From NCBI GenBank assembly GCA_016177305.1, contig JACOVK010000045.1, positions 1-5,722 of the forward strand: DNA of 5,722 bases, given 5' to 3'. The notes under the pieces are model-generated. The model did no database searches and was not told the DNA's origin. It worked only from the letters and a program-made list of their open reading frames with translations. Below are positions 1-5,332 of this stretch, in pieces. Made by a program: the position numbers and the translations under genes. How positions within the stretch are numbered: the first letter of the stretch is position 1; each line of letters starts with the position of its first letter. This DNA is from Parcubacteria group bacterium (GTDB taxonomy: Bacteria > Patescibacteriota > Patescibacteriia > UBA2169).

Positions 1-404
1 ACGTGCCGGCGCGCTGGGAACTGGCTCGCGATGCGGTGCGGATTCGTAATGACATGCGGTCAAAGACGCTGATTGTGGGCAACGGAGATGTGTTGTCTTT
101 GAAAGATGCCCGGCAAAAAGCTGATGAAACAGGCGTGGACGGGGTCATGGTCGGCAAAGGTATTTTTGGAAATCCGTGGTTCTTTTCCGGCCACACACCT
201 ACGACTGACGAGAAGCTCCGTGTTCTGATTGAACATTGCAAGCTGTTTGAAGAACTCGTCAGCCACAAGCGCTTCCACGTCATGAAAAAGCACTTCAAAG
301 CCTATGTCCAAGGCTGGGAGGGCGCTAAAGAACTGCGCATGAAGCTGATGGAGTGCGAAACCGCGGATGAGGTGGAACGCGCCATTGTGGAAATGGGGAC
401 ATGA
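1..404 (+). CDS. dus: tRNA-dihydrouridine synthase, C-terminal part (5' end outside window)
   Basis: Dus enzymes use FMN and NADPH to reduce uridine to dihydrouridine in the tRNA D-loop and related positions. The visible 133 residues cover the end of the TIM barrel and the C-terminal helical domain. The segment IVGNGDV (about residues 24-30) is the conserved Dus NGDV strand. DGVMVGKGIFGNPWFF (about 46-61) is the hallmark FMN-phosphate-binding stretch ahead of the helical domain. The tail KAYVQGWEGAKELRMKLME resembles the usual Dus C-terminus. The frame is open to the window edge, so the GTG at position 3 is not taken as a start; a full protein is usually about 310-340 residues. The last codons and the TGA stop lie inside the left copy of a 24-bp inverted repeat, so the natural C-terminus may have been replaced by a few repeat-encoded residues (MGT). 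The gene converges on the HicA-like gene. Family assignment is firm; the Dus subtype cannot be told. Confidence 0.93.
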   Translation, partial: VPARWELARDAVRIRNDMRSKTLIVGNGDVLSLKDARQKADETGVDGVMVGKGIFGNPWFFSGHTPTTDEKLRVLIEHCKLFEELVSHKRFHVMKKHFKAYVQGWEGAKELRMKLMECETADEVERAIVEMGT

Positions 405-414
405 CCCATTTTTC
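391..414 (+). repeat. Left copy of 24-bp inverted repeat; terminator-like hairpin
   Basis: This 24-mer is the exact reverse complement of 1120-1143. It is itself hairpin-forming: AAATGGG, loop GACATGA, then CCCATTT followed by further T residues. It lies at the convergent junction of dus (+) and the HicA-like gene (-). It contains the dus stop codon, and it abuts the HicA-like stop (TGA at 415-413, overlapping the repeat by two bases). It could work as a bidirectional rho-independent terminator, although the stem is short and AT-rich. Confidence 0.85.
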
Positions 415-622
415 AGTTTATGCGCTCATCAAACTCTTCCTTAGAGCACACTTCCCACGCAACAAGATGCTTCATCAGGTCTTTTACAATGTGTTTATTC
501 ACCACCCCGTGCTTGAATGGGACAAGGAACGGGCGTTCGGCGAACGTGTGCTTGACGCTGTAGTTGTGTTTGCCGCCGCGGGTGATGGTTATGTGTTCAT
601 GCGTTTCCAGCCACGCAAGCAA
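413..622 (-). CDS. HicA-like putative mRNA-interferase toxin (main reading frame; 5' end probably frameshifted)
   Basis: This frame gives 69 residues if it starts at TTG 622. The segment ITRGGKHNYSVKH, followed by RPFLVPFKHGVVNKHIVKDLMKHLV and a terminal SKEEFDERIN, fits the small double-stranded-RNA-binding-like fold of HicA toxins. In that family a glycine-rich turn with a conserved His precedes a beta hairpin, a basic segment and a final helix; the candidate catalytic His is in GGKHNY. HicA proteins cleave mRNA and are neutralised by HicB. The first helix looks cut: in-frame codons just upstream (KGKTLLAWL) run back to a TGA at 649-647 with no ATG. The missing start, MGEYADAKIKK from ATG 663, lies one frame away. 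TTG 622 has AAGG seven bases upstream, so a shortened product is possible. It follows the HicB-like gene, with the 663 ATG eight bases after that stop. HicA membership is probable but not certain. Confidence 0.6.
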   Translation of the reverse strand: MLAWLETHEHITITRGGKHNYSVKHTFAERPFLVPFKHGVVNKHIVKDLMKHLVAWEVCSKEEFDERIN

Positions 623-663
623 CGTTTTACCTTTTTGATTTTCGCGTCAGCGTACTCCCCCAT
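589..663 (-). pseudogene. N-terminal fragment of the HicA-like gene, out of frame with the rest
   Basis: ATG 663 lies 7 nt after the stop of the HicB-like gene and opens a 24-codon frame beginning MGEYADAKIKKVK and ending at TAA (591-589). Joining its first 11 residues to the -1 frame gives MGEYADAKIKK-GKTLLAWLETH, a continuous charged N-terminus running into the first helix of the HicA-like protein. This suggests one gene interrupted by the loss of a single base in the A-rich stretch around 625-640. Alternatives are ribosomal -1 slippage at C-AAA-AAG (637-631) or a homopolymer error in the assembly. Confidence 0.5.
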
Positions 664-670
664 ACCAGTG

Positions 671-1039
671 CTACGCAAGCTGGCGTTTCAGCTTTGGCCT
701 GGAGAAGCCGATGCGCGCTCCTTGCACGTCAGCATCCCGGAGTTTTACAAACTGCTCCGGACTCGGTTCAAACCGCTTGTACCGCATCAGCGCGTCCGCG
801 TATGTTCTCGGAATCTCGTACACCGCAAAGAGCGCGTCATTAACCATCTCAATAAATTCGTCCGGCGAGTACGCCTGCGTCATAAACGCCGCGTCGCCCG
901 CGGTAATCCGGCCCACGATGCACGCGCCATCCCGAAACCAATCAACCGCAATCTCCTCCGGCAGGCGGTGGACGTACGCTTCAAGCGCTTCCGGAGAAAT
1001 ATCCGGCGCGCCAAACAATTGTTTCATCGCATCAAACAT
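671..1039 (-). CDS. HicB-like putative antitoxin
   Basis: This is a 122-residue soluble protein, upstream of and adjacent to the HicA-like gene and driven by a near-consensus promoter. The middle part IAVDWFRDGACIVGRITAG (about residues 29-47), followed by a beta strand and the helix SPDEFIEMVNDALFAVYEIP (about 58-77), has the strand-strand-helix pattern of the HicB partial RNase-H-like fold. In that fold a sheet binds the toxin and a Ser/Glu-rich helix follows. The C-terminal half (YADALMRYKRF onward) is basic at its end (RPKLKRQLA). It shows no helix-turn-helix or ribbon-helix-helix that I can recognise, so DNA binding is unproven. ATG 1039 is used as start; no strong Shine-Dalgarno precedes it, and the ATG at 1027 is an alternative. 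The assignment leans on the pattern and the neighbouring toxin-like gene. It could equally be an uncharacterised family linked to this HicA type. Confidence 0.55.
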   Translation of the reverse strand: MFDAMKQLFGAPDISPEALEAYVHRLPEEIAVDWFRDGACIVGRITAGDAAFMTQAYSPDEFIEMVNDALFAVYEIPRTYADALMRYKRFEPSPEQFVKLRDADVQGARIGFSRPKLKRQLA

Positions 1040-1049
1040 AACTGCTGTC

Positions 1050-1101
1050 AGTATACCACGGCTAATAGCAACAAGACACTAGTATATCCACACCAGTATA
1101 C
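1050..1101. promoter_or_regulatory. Three AGTATA(C/T) boxes, candidate autoregulatory operators
   Basis: The heptamer AGTATAC/T occurs at 1050-1056, 1081-1087 and 1095-1101. Read on the minus strand these are three TATACT boxes. The middle one is the promoter -10, one lies in the spacer between -35 and -10, and one is just ahead of the HicB-like start. The two upstream copies share TATACT followed by GGTG or AGTG. Toxin-antitoxin promoters are commonly repressed by their own antitoxin or complex, so this placement suits operators; binding is inferred only. Confidence 0.4.
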
Positions 1102-1108
1102 TTGTCAA
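1081..1108 (-). promoter_or_regulatory. Sigma-70-type promoter of the toxin-antitoxin-like pair
   Basis: On the minus strand, TTGACA (1108-1103) is followed after 16 bases by TATACT (1086-1081). The -35 is a perfect match to consensus and the -10 matches 5 of 6. Transcription would start near 1074, giving a leader of about 35 nt before ATG 1039. It lies just inside the right inverted repeat, so the cassette carries its own expression signal. Confidence 0.75.
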
Positions 1109-1119
1109 GGCCTGTGGTG

Positions 1120-1143
1120 GAAAAATGGGTCATGTCCCCATTT
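1120..1143 (-). repeat. Right copy of 24-bp inverted repeat; terminator-like hairpin
   Basis: This is the exact reverse complement of 391-414. Here the flanking bases extend the hairpin to a 9-bp stem (AAAAATGGG with CCCATTTTT) around a 7-base loop, with A/T runs on both sides. It lies 26 bp beyond the stop of the lycopene cyclase gene on the minus strand, so it may terminate the division-cluster transcript before it enters the cassette promoter. Only four G/C pairs or fewer support the stem, so terminator strength is uncertain. Confidence 0.85.
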
Positions 1144-1169
1144 TTTACCTTAGCAAGAGGAAGAACAAG

Positions 1170-1943
1170 CTATTTTTTATCATCAATATAGTACTCATAA
1201 TACACCACAACACTTGCCGCGTACCACATCATCCAAAAAAATAATTCTTCAAACGGAAACACCAATCCGATAATCTCCACTGAACCGATATACTCGCCGG
1301 TAAAAATCCAGCCCTCTGTCTTGAGCGCGGCGAGTTCCAGCACAAGCCACACAAAAAAGAAAAACGCGGCAATCTTGAAAAGCTTGTCCGTGATTTTTGG
1401 TTTGCGCAAAGCCACGTACAGGGGAAATACAATAGCAATGGCGCCGCCAATCAAATAGACATATGGGACAGAAAGCAAGGCTGGATTAATTATGTACAGC
1501 GCGAGAATAAAAATCAAAATCAACACCGAAGGAATAACAGACCACACGGCATTTTTTGATACTCGCGGATTCTTTTCATCATCTAAAAAGTGCTCATAAA
1601 AAACCACAATCATAAGCGTCATCAGCATGAATCCAATAATGTCGTCCACGAGAGGGTAAAAATCAAAAAGCCTAACCGGGAACATTAAACGGGTCACTAT
1701 CCAGCCTTCGTTAAGGGTAACAATAAAATCAAAAATAAAACCAAATATCGCCCCAAAGATGACAACCGCTAAAACAATCTTCTTTGGATTTTTCTTTTTT
1801 CTTGCAATAAGGTACGCAGATGGAATCAGCAGGGTAAGAAGGCCAAGCGCGAGCGGGGTCAGAGAAAACAAAACAGTAATACCAGCTCCTGCGATAATAA
1901 GAGTTGACACCACGATCAAATCAATTTGTTTTTTTCTTACCAT
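1170..1943 (-). CDS. Lycopene cyclase domain membrane protein (tandem CrtYc/CrtYd-like)
   Basis: This is a 257-residue, very hydrophobic protein with about seven predicted membrane spans and two copies of the lycopene cyclase domain of the bacterial heterodimeric CrtYc/CrtYd and archaeal fused type. Repeat 1 has NEGW (78-81), YPLVDDIIGFMLM (96-108) and YEHFLDD (116-122). Repeat 2 has TEGW (209-212), FPFEELFFWMM (229-239) and YEYYIDD (249-255). The PxEE signature that marks these cyclases is intact only in repeat 2; repeat 1 has PLVDD. Family members form the ionone rings of carotenoids at the membrane, but no other carotenoid gene is visible, so substrate and activity are open. ATG 1943 lies 3 nt after the murF stop, which suggests co-transcription. 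The gene is much richer in A/T than murF and ftsI (about 38% GC at 1741-1800 against 70% at 2161-2220), which may reflect membrane codon demand or later acquisition. Confidence 0.85.
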   Translation of the reverse strand: MVRKKQIDLIVVSTLIIAGAGITVLFSLTPLALGLLTLLIPSAYLIARKKKNPKKIVLAVVIFGAIFGFIFDFIVTLNEGWIVTRLMFPVRLFDFYPLVDDIIGFMLMTLMIVVFYEHFLDDEKNPRVSKNAVWSVIPSVLILIFILALYIINPALLSVPYVYLIGGAIAIVFPLYVALRKPKITDKLFKIAAFFFFVWLVLELAALKTEGWIFTGEYIGSVEIIGLVFPFEELFFWMMWYAASVVVYYEYYIDDKK

Positions 1944-1946
1944 ATA

Positions 1947-3239
1947 CTAGTGCGCCAGCCACTCCGCGGATTGCCTCACCAACAGCTCGTTTGCGCGCCT
2001 CGGCTCGGCCATGATTTCTTTGACGATTTTTTCCATGTGCATACCTTGTGAGCCCTTGACCAGCACCAGGTCCCCTTTTTCCATGCGGTTCTGGACAAAC
2101 AAGCCCGCTTCCTGCGTGGTGCCAAATTCAAACACGCGCTCCTCGGCCATGCCAGCTTCCCGCGCGCCGCGTGCCATGTCCCTGGCGCGCTCTCCGACGG
2201 TTATCAGCACATCTATGCCCAGTGACGCAACGAGTTTGCCTATGGCGCGGTGCTCGCCTTCGCTCAAGCTCCCAAGCTCCAGCATGTCCCCGAGCACGGC
2301 AAACACAGTTCCCGGGCGATACAAATCCGCGGAGGCCTGCAACGCGGCTTTCACGGAAGCCGGGGACGCGTTGTAGGTATCATCAATAATGGTGGTGCGC
2401 TTAATGCCGGGCACTATGCGCATCCGGCCCGGCTCAAGCTTGAGTTCACCCAATCCTTCCGCAACCTCAACCATATTCACCCCCAGTATGCCGGCGACGC
2501 TCGCTGCAACCAGCGCGGGGTAGGCCCAGTGGCTGCCCAGCGCATTGCGGATCAAGACGGGCGTGACTGACCCGGCCGCGTGCACCTTGAACGACATTCC
2601 CGCGATTCCGGTTTCGGCATCATTGGTTTCGCTTACCCGGATGTCGGACGCGAACACATCTACTCCTTCTGCCTCGGCAAGCCCGTACGCGGCTTTTTGG
2701 GCGTTTGATTTGTCCGCAAGCTTCGCTACTTCCGCATTATCCCGGTTCACCACAATCCACCCGTCCGGCCGCACTGCCTTAAACAGGGTTCCTTTTTCCT
2801 TTGCAACTCCCGCGATATCCCCGAACTGCTCGGTGTGCGCCGCGGAAATCGCGGTGATAACGGCAATATCCGGTGGTGCAATGGCCGTTAAGGCTGCAAT
2901 ATCCCCGGGCTTGTCCGCTCCCATCTCAAGCACCAGAACCTTGGCGTAGCTGCACGGCCGCACGAGCAAACTCGCCGCGCGCAGCAGTACGGCACACCAC
3001 CTGATGGGCGAACGGCCCGGTTTCCAGTCTATGTCAAAAATGGCGAGCGGCACGCCAATGTCTGTGTTGTAGTTGCCGCGGCTCCTGCGGGTTTTGAACT
3101 TCTTCTTAATGGCCGCGTACACCGCCTCTTTGGCAGCGGTTTTCCCCACGCTGCCCGTGATGGCAACCACAATCGGGCGGTACTTTGCAATGACCCGGCG
3201 CGCCAAGGCGTGCAATAGTTTGATGAGTAGGTGCTTCAT
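1947..3239 (-). CDS. murF: UDP-N-acetylmuramoyl-tripeptide--D-alanyl-D-alanine ligase (MurF), lacking the usual N-terminal domain
   Basis: MurF is the cytoplasmic ATP-dependent ligase that adds D-Ala-D-Ala to UDP-MurNAc-tripeptide, the last soluble step of peptidoglycan precursor synthesis. The Mur-ligase central domain shows the P-loop TGSVGKT (28-34), NYNTDIGVP (56-64), EMGADKPGDI (105-114), SAAHTEQFG (132-140) and KEKGTLF (148-154). DDTYNASP (286-293) comes next, and the C-terminal domain shows LGDMLELG (316-323) and VKGSQGMHME (394-403). The D(D/S)xYNAxP and LGDMxELG motifs separate MurF from MurC, MurD and MurE. The protein is 430 residues. The P-loop begins only about 27 residues in, whereas typical MurF has it beyond residue 100, so the UDP-sugar-binding first domain is essentially absent. 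The start overlaps the ftsI stop as ATGA, indicating translational coupling. Confidence 0.95.
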   Translation of the reverse strand: MKHLLIKLLHALARRVIAKYRPIVVAITGSVGKTAAKEAVYAAIKKKFKTRRSRGNYNTDIGVPLAIFDIDWKPGRSPIRWCAVLLRAASLLVRPCSYAKVLVLEMGADKPGDIAALTAIAPPDIAVITAISAAHTEQFGDIAGVAKEKGTLFKAVRPDGWIVVNRDNAEVAKLADKSNAQKAAYGLAEAEGVDVFASDIRVSETNDAETGIAGMSFKVHAAGSVTPVLIRNALGSHWAYPALVAASVAGILGVNMVEVAEGLGELKLEPGRMRIVPGIKRTTIIDDTYNASPASVKAALQASADLYRPGTVFAVLGDMLELGSLSEGEHRAIGKLVASLGIDVLITVGERARDMARGAREAGMAEERVFEFGTTQEAGLFVQNRMEKGDLVLVKGSQGMHMEKIVKEIMAEPRRANELLVRQSAEWLAH

Positions 3240-4981
3240 AGCGCTTCATCCGGCGGGACCTCGTAATACTGCATAATGAATTTGGCAATGTCCCCGAACA
3301 CCGGAGCCGCGGTGGAGGAAGCGAAGCGGCCGTACCGCGGCTGGTCCAGCTTGATGAGCATGGCAAACCGCGGCGAGTCAACGGGCCCGAATCCCGCAAA
3401 CGAGTGGATGGTTGCCTGTCCGTACACCCCGCCTTCCGCGAGCTGGGCAGTGCCGGTTTTTCCGGCAAGGTAGTACCCCGGCACGCCGCCGTGGTTATCG
3501 TACCCCTCCCTGACCACGGAGACCAGCATGCCCGCGACAACGGTTGCGGTGCGCGGATGCACGGCCTCGCTCGCCACCGAGGGATTGGTAACCGAAATCA
3601 CGGAATCCCCCCGCCTTTTCTCCTTGATAATGTAAGGTTTCATCAGTGTACCATCATTTGCCAAGGCTGCATACGCCATCACAATCTGGAGCGGGGTCAC
3701 GGTGATTCCCTGGCCGAACGAGGCTGTTGCCGCCCAGATGTCCCCCCGTTTTTCCAAGGACGACGTGTTGCCGGAAAGCTCGTTCGGAAGCTCAATGCCT
3801 GTTTCCGAACCAAAGCCGAACGCTTCCGCGTAGTCGCGGAATTTCTCCGGCCCGATACGCTGCTGCACAAACACCGCGCCCGTGTTCAAGGACTGTTCCA
3901 GCACCGTAACCATGTCCACCTCCCCGCGCCCATTGCCGTCAAAGTTGTTGAGCCGATGCTCTCCGACAATCACAAAGCCTTCATCCACGTACGTGGTTTG
4001 CGGGGTAATCGCCGCTTCGTTCAAGGCGGCTGCCATAGTGAACGGCTTAAAAATGGATCCCGGCTCGTACGCGCTTGCCACCGCGGGGTTTTGGTACACG
4101 CCAATGTCCGAGACTTCGCTGTACGCATTCGGATCAAAGCTCGGGCTTGCGCACATCACGAGCACGGCCCCGCTTGCGGGGTCCACGATGATGGCGGTGC
4201 CGGACGCGGCGCCGACCTCCGCAACTCGTTCCGCAAGCTTCCTGCACGCGTAGGTCTGCAAGGTCCGGTCAATGGTCAGCACCAAATCAATGCCGCTCTC
4301 GGGCTCTTTCCGCTCAAGCTCCGCGGTTTGGATGAGCCTTCCGGAAACGTCCGTGGCTCCGGAAACCACGCCGTCTGCGCCCTTAAGCTCGGATTCAAAA
4401 AACCCCTCTAGCCCGTACTGGCCGACGCGTTCCTCGCGAGCCACTCCCACAAACCCAGTCAGGTGCGCAGTTACCGCGCCCTCGGGGTAGTACCGCCACT
4501 CTTCCGGCTCCCATCCCAGGCCGGGTATTCCGAGCGCCGTAAACGGCGCGAGCTGCTCGCTTGAGAGCTTGTGCAGGAGCGGCTCGTAGATGTCGTTTGG
4601 TTTAGCCAGGCGGTAGCGCAGCGTGTCTTCCGTAATGCCGTACGGAACCACCAAATCCAAAAGCGCGCGAACGCCGGCTTCCGGATCCGTAACGTCTTTC
4701 GGAACGAGGTACACCTGGCTGAACGCGCGGTTCGTAGCGATGGGGTACTGCGTGCCCGAGGCGTGCTCGCCGATGAAAATTTTTCCGCGTGCGGCCGCAA
4801 TGCTCCGGACCGTTCCGTGCTGGCGCGTGGCCTGCTCCGAAAGCTCTGCGGCGCGCAGAATCTGCAAGGAAGCGAGCCGGTACGAAAGCAAGGCGCCGAA
4901 TACAAAAACAACCCCGATCACCAGATAGAGGCGTTTTTGGGGAATAAACTCACGATAGTTACGGCGAGATCTTGGCGTCAT
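3236..4981 (-). CDS. ftsI: Class B penicillin-binding protein, peptidoglycan D,D-transpeptidase (FtsI/PBP2)
   Basis: This is the septal transpeptidase that cross-links peptide stems during division. From the upstream GTG at 4996 it would be 586 residues; numbering here follows that form. A short basic cytoplasmic tail is followed by one membrane span (about 23-45) and the pedestal domain, with RGKIF (70-74) and a YPEGAVTAHLTGFVG stretch (170-184). The transpeptidase domain has the catalytic SxxK as SIFK (314-317), SLN (369-371) and KTGTAQ (513-518). All three active-site motifs are intact, and no PASTA repeats are seen. I place the start at ATG 4981 (581 residues, MTPRSRRNYR) because GGTGG lies six bases ahead of it; GTG 4996, with GGGA five bases or so ahead, is the alternative. 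Either start overlaps the end of the FtsL-like gene. The order rsmH-ftsL-ftsI is the standard division-cluster order and supports FtsI over the elongation PBP2. Confidence 0.93.
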   Translation of the reverse strand: MTPRSRRNYREFIPQKRLYLVIGVVFVFGALLSYRLASLQILRAAELSEQATRQHGTVRSIAAARGKIFIGEHASGTQYPIATNRAFSQVYLVPKDVTDPEAGVRALLDLVVPYGITEDTLRYRLAKPNDIYEPLLHKLSSEQLAPFTALGIPGLGWEPEEWRYYPEGAVTAHLTGFVGVAREERVGQYGLEGFFESELKGADGVVSGATDVSGRLIQTAELERKEPESGIDLVLTIDRTLQTYACRKLAERVAEVGAASGTAIIVDPASGAVLVMCASPSFDPNAYSEVSDIGVYQNPAVASAYEPGSIFKPFTMAAALNEAAITPQTTYVDEGFVIVGEHRLNNFDGNGRGEVDMVTVLEQSLNTGAVFVQQRIGPEKFRDYAEAFGFGSETGIELPNELSGNTSSLEKRGDIWAATASFGQGITVTPLQIVMAYAALANDGTLMKPYIIKEKRRGDSVISVTNPSVASEAVHPRTATVVAGMLVSVVREGYDNHGGVPGYYLAGKTGTAQLAEGGVYGQATIHSFAGFGPVDSPRFAMLIKLDQPRYGRFASSTAAPVFGDIAKFIMQYYEVPPDEAL

Positions 4982-5279
4982 ACGCGGCCACCGCACTGAA
5001 TCCCGTTTGCAAGTAGGTTACCTCTTTGGGAGCTTCCAACGCGAGGAGCTCCGCGCGTTGCGCCACTCTCTCAAGCGATCGGGCCTGTGAGAACTGCCAG
5101 TTTAAATCCCGGATTTCATCCGCAAGCGCCGACTGGCGCTCTTCCAGCTCGCGGATGGAAAACGTGTGCTCGGCCTGGTTATTGATCTGCCACACGTACG
5201 CGACCGCCAAACCGAACAAAAGCCCGATGAGGATGCTGTGCCATGCAAGGATTTGTGCGTTGTGCGCTCGTAGGTGCAT
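4959..5279 (-). CDS. ftsL: FtsL-like division protein
   Basis: This 106-residue protein has the bitopic layout of FtsL: a short cytoplasmic N-terminus, one membrane span (about residues 10-30) and an extracytoplasmic heptad-like segment (about 38-82, SIRELEERQSALADEIRDL and following). FtsL joins FtsB and FtsQ and activates the FtsW-FtsI septal synthase. FtsL sequences are poorly conserved, so the call rests on topology, size and position between rsmH and ftsI. The coding end overlaps the ftsI start by 23 bp (ATG 4981) or 38 bp (GTG 4996). AAAAGG at 5289-5284 lies four bases ahead of ATG 5279 and serves as a plausible ribosome binding site. A general septum-formation-initiator (FtsB/DivIC) protein is the alternative. 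Confidence 0.75.
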   Translation of the reverse strand: MHLRAHNAQILAWHSILIGLLFGLAVAYVWQINNQAEHTFSIRELEERQSALADEIRDLNWQFSQARSLERVAQRAELLALEAPKEVTYLQTGFSAVAAYDAKISP

Positions 5280-5332
5280 ACGGCCTTTTGCAGAATAATT
5301 TTTCGTAGCGAAATTTAAAAATGAGGCTGATA
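5280..5332 (-). other. A/T-rich 53-nt spacer between rsmH and ftsL
   Basis: This is the only real gap in the minus-strand block and is clearly richer in A/T than the flanking genes. It holds the ftsL ribosome binding site and a weak hairpin (TTTCG, CTA, CGAAA at about 5299-5311). Candidate -35/-10 pairs are poor, so I see no convincing internal promoter or terminator. Confidence 0.4.

Larger units (their letters stand above)
391..1143. mobile_element. Inverted-repeat-bounded cassette carrying a HicBA-like toxin-antitoxin pair
   Basis: A perfect 24-bp inverted repeat (391-414 against 1120-1143) encloses about 700 bp. That interior holds one strong minus-strand promoter and two adjacent minus-strand genes and nothing else. 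The layout of promoter, antitoxin-like gene, toxin-like gene and terminal repeats looks like a self-contained transferable unit. It sits between an unrelated plus-strand dus gene and the minus-strand division cluster. No transposase or integrase is present, so it would be non-autonomous. The repeat core GGGACATGACCC resembles the short palindromes mobilised by REP-associated tyrosine transposases of the IS200/IS605 superfamily; that comparison is from memory. No target-site duplication is obvious at the outer edges. The alternative is that the two repeats are only similar bidirectional terminators, but 24 identical bases including the loop argues against independent origin. Confidence 0.5.

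Noticed and set aside
1050..1101. The TATACT boxes as a CRISPR-like or iteron array
   Set aside because: There are only three copies of 7 bases with unequal spacing (31 and 14 bases), and they overlap an evident promoter; operators are the simpler reading.
401..1153. Plus-strand open frame of about 250 codons across the cassette
   Set aside because: It is antisense to the HicB-like and HicA-like genes, starts and ends within the inverted repeats, and its product is a basic low-sense sequence with no recognisable domain. The minus-strand frames have the promoter and plausible family motifs.
3106..3540. Minus-strand frame of 144 codons spanning the ftsI-murF junction
   Set aside because: It is an alternative frame of two confidently assigned genes, and its Arg/Ser/Pro-rich product is typical of a GC-rich shadow frame.
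3404..4411. Plus-strand open frame of about 335 codons opposite ftsI
   Set aside because: It lies wholly antisense to the transpeptidase gene with its intact SxxK, SxN and KTG motifs. Its length is explained by high GC content and shadow coding; the product is rich in Arg and His without domains.
5296..5316. Hairpin in the rsmH-ftsL gap as a terminator
   Set aside because: The stem is only about five pairs, lacks a clear U-run after a GC-rich stem, and would cut a conserved operon.
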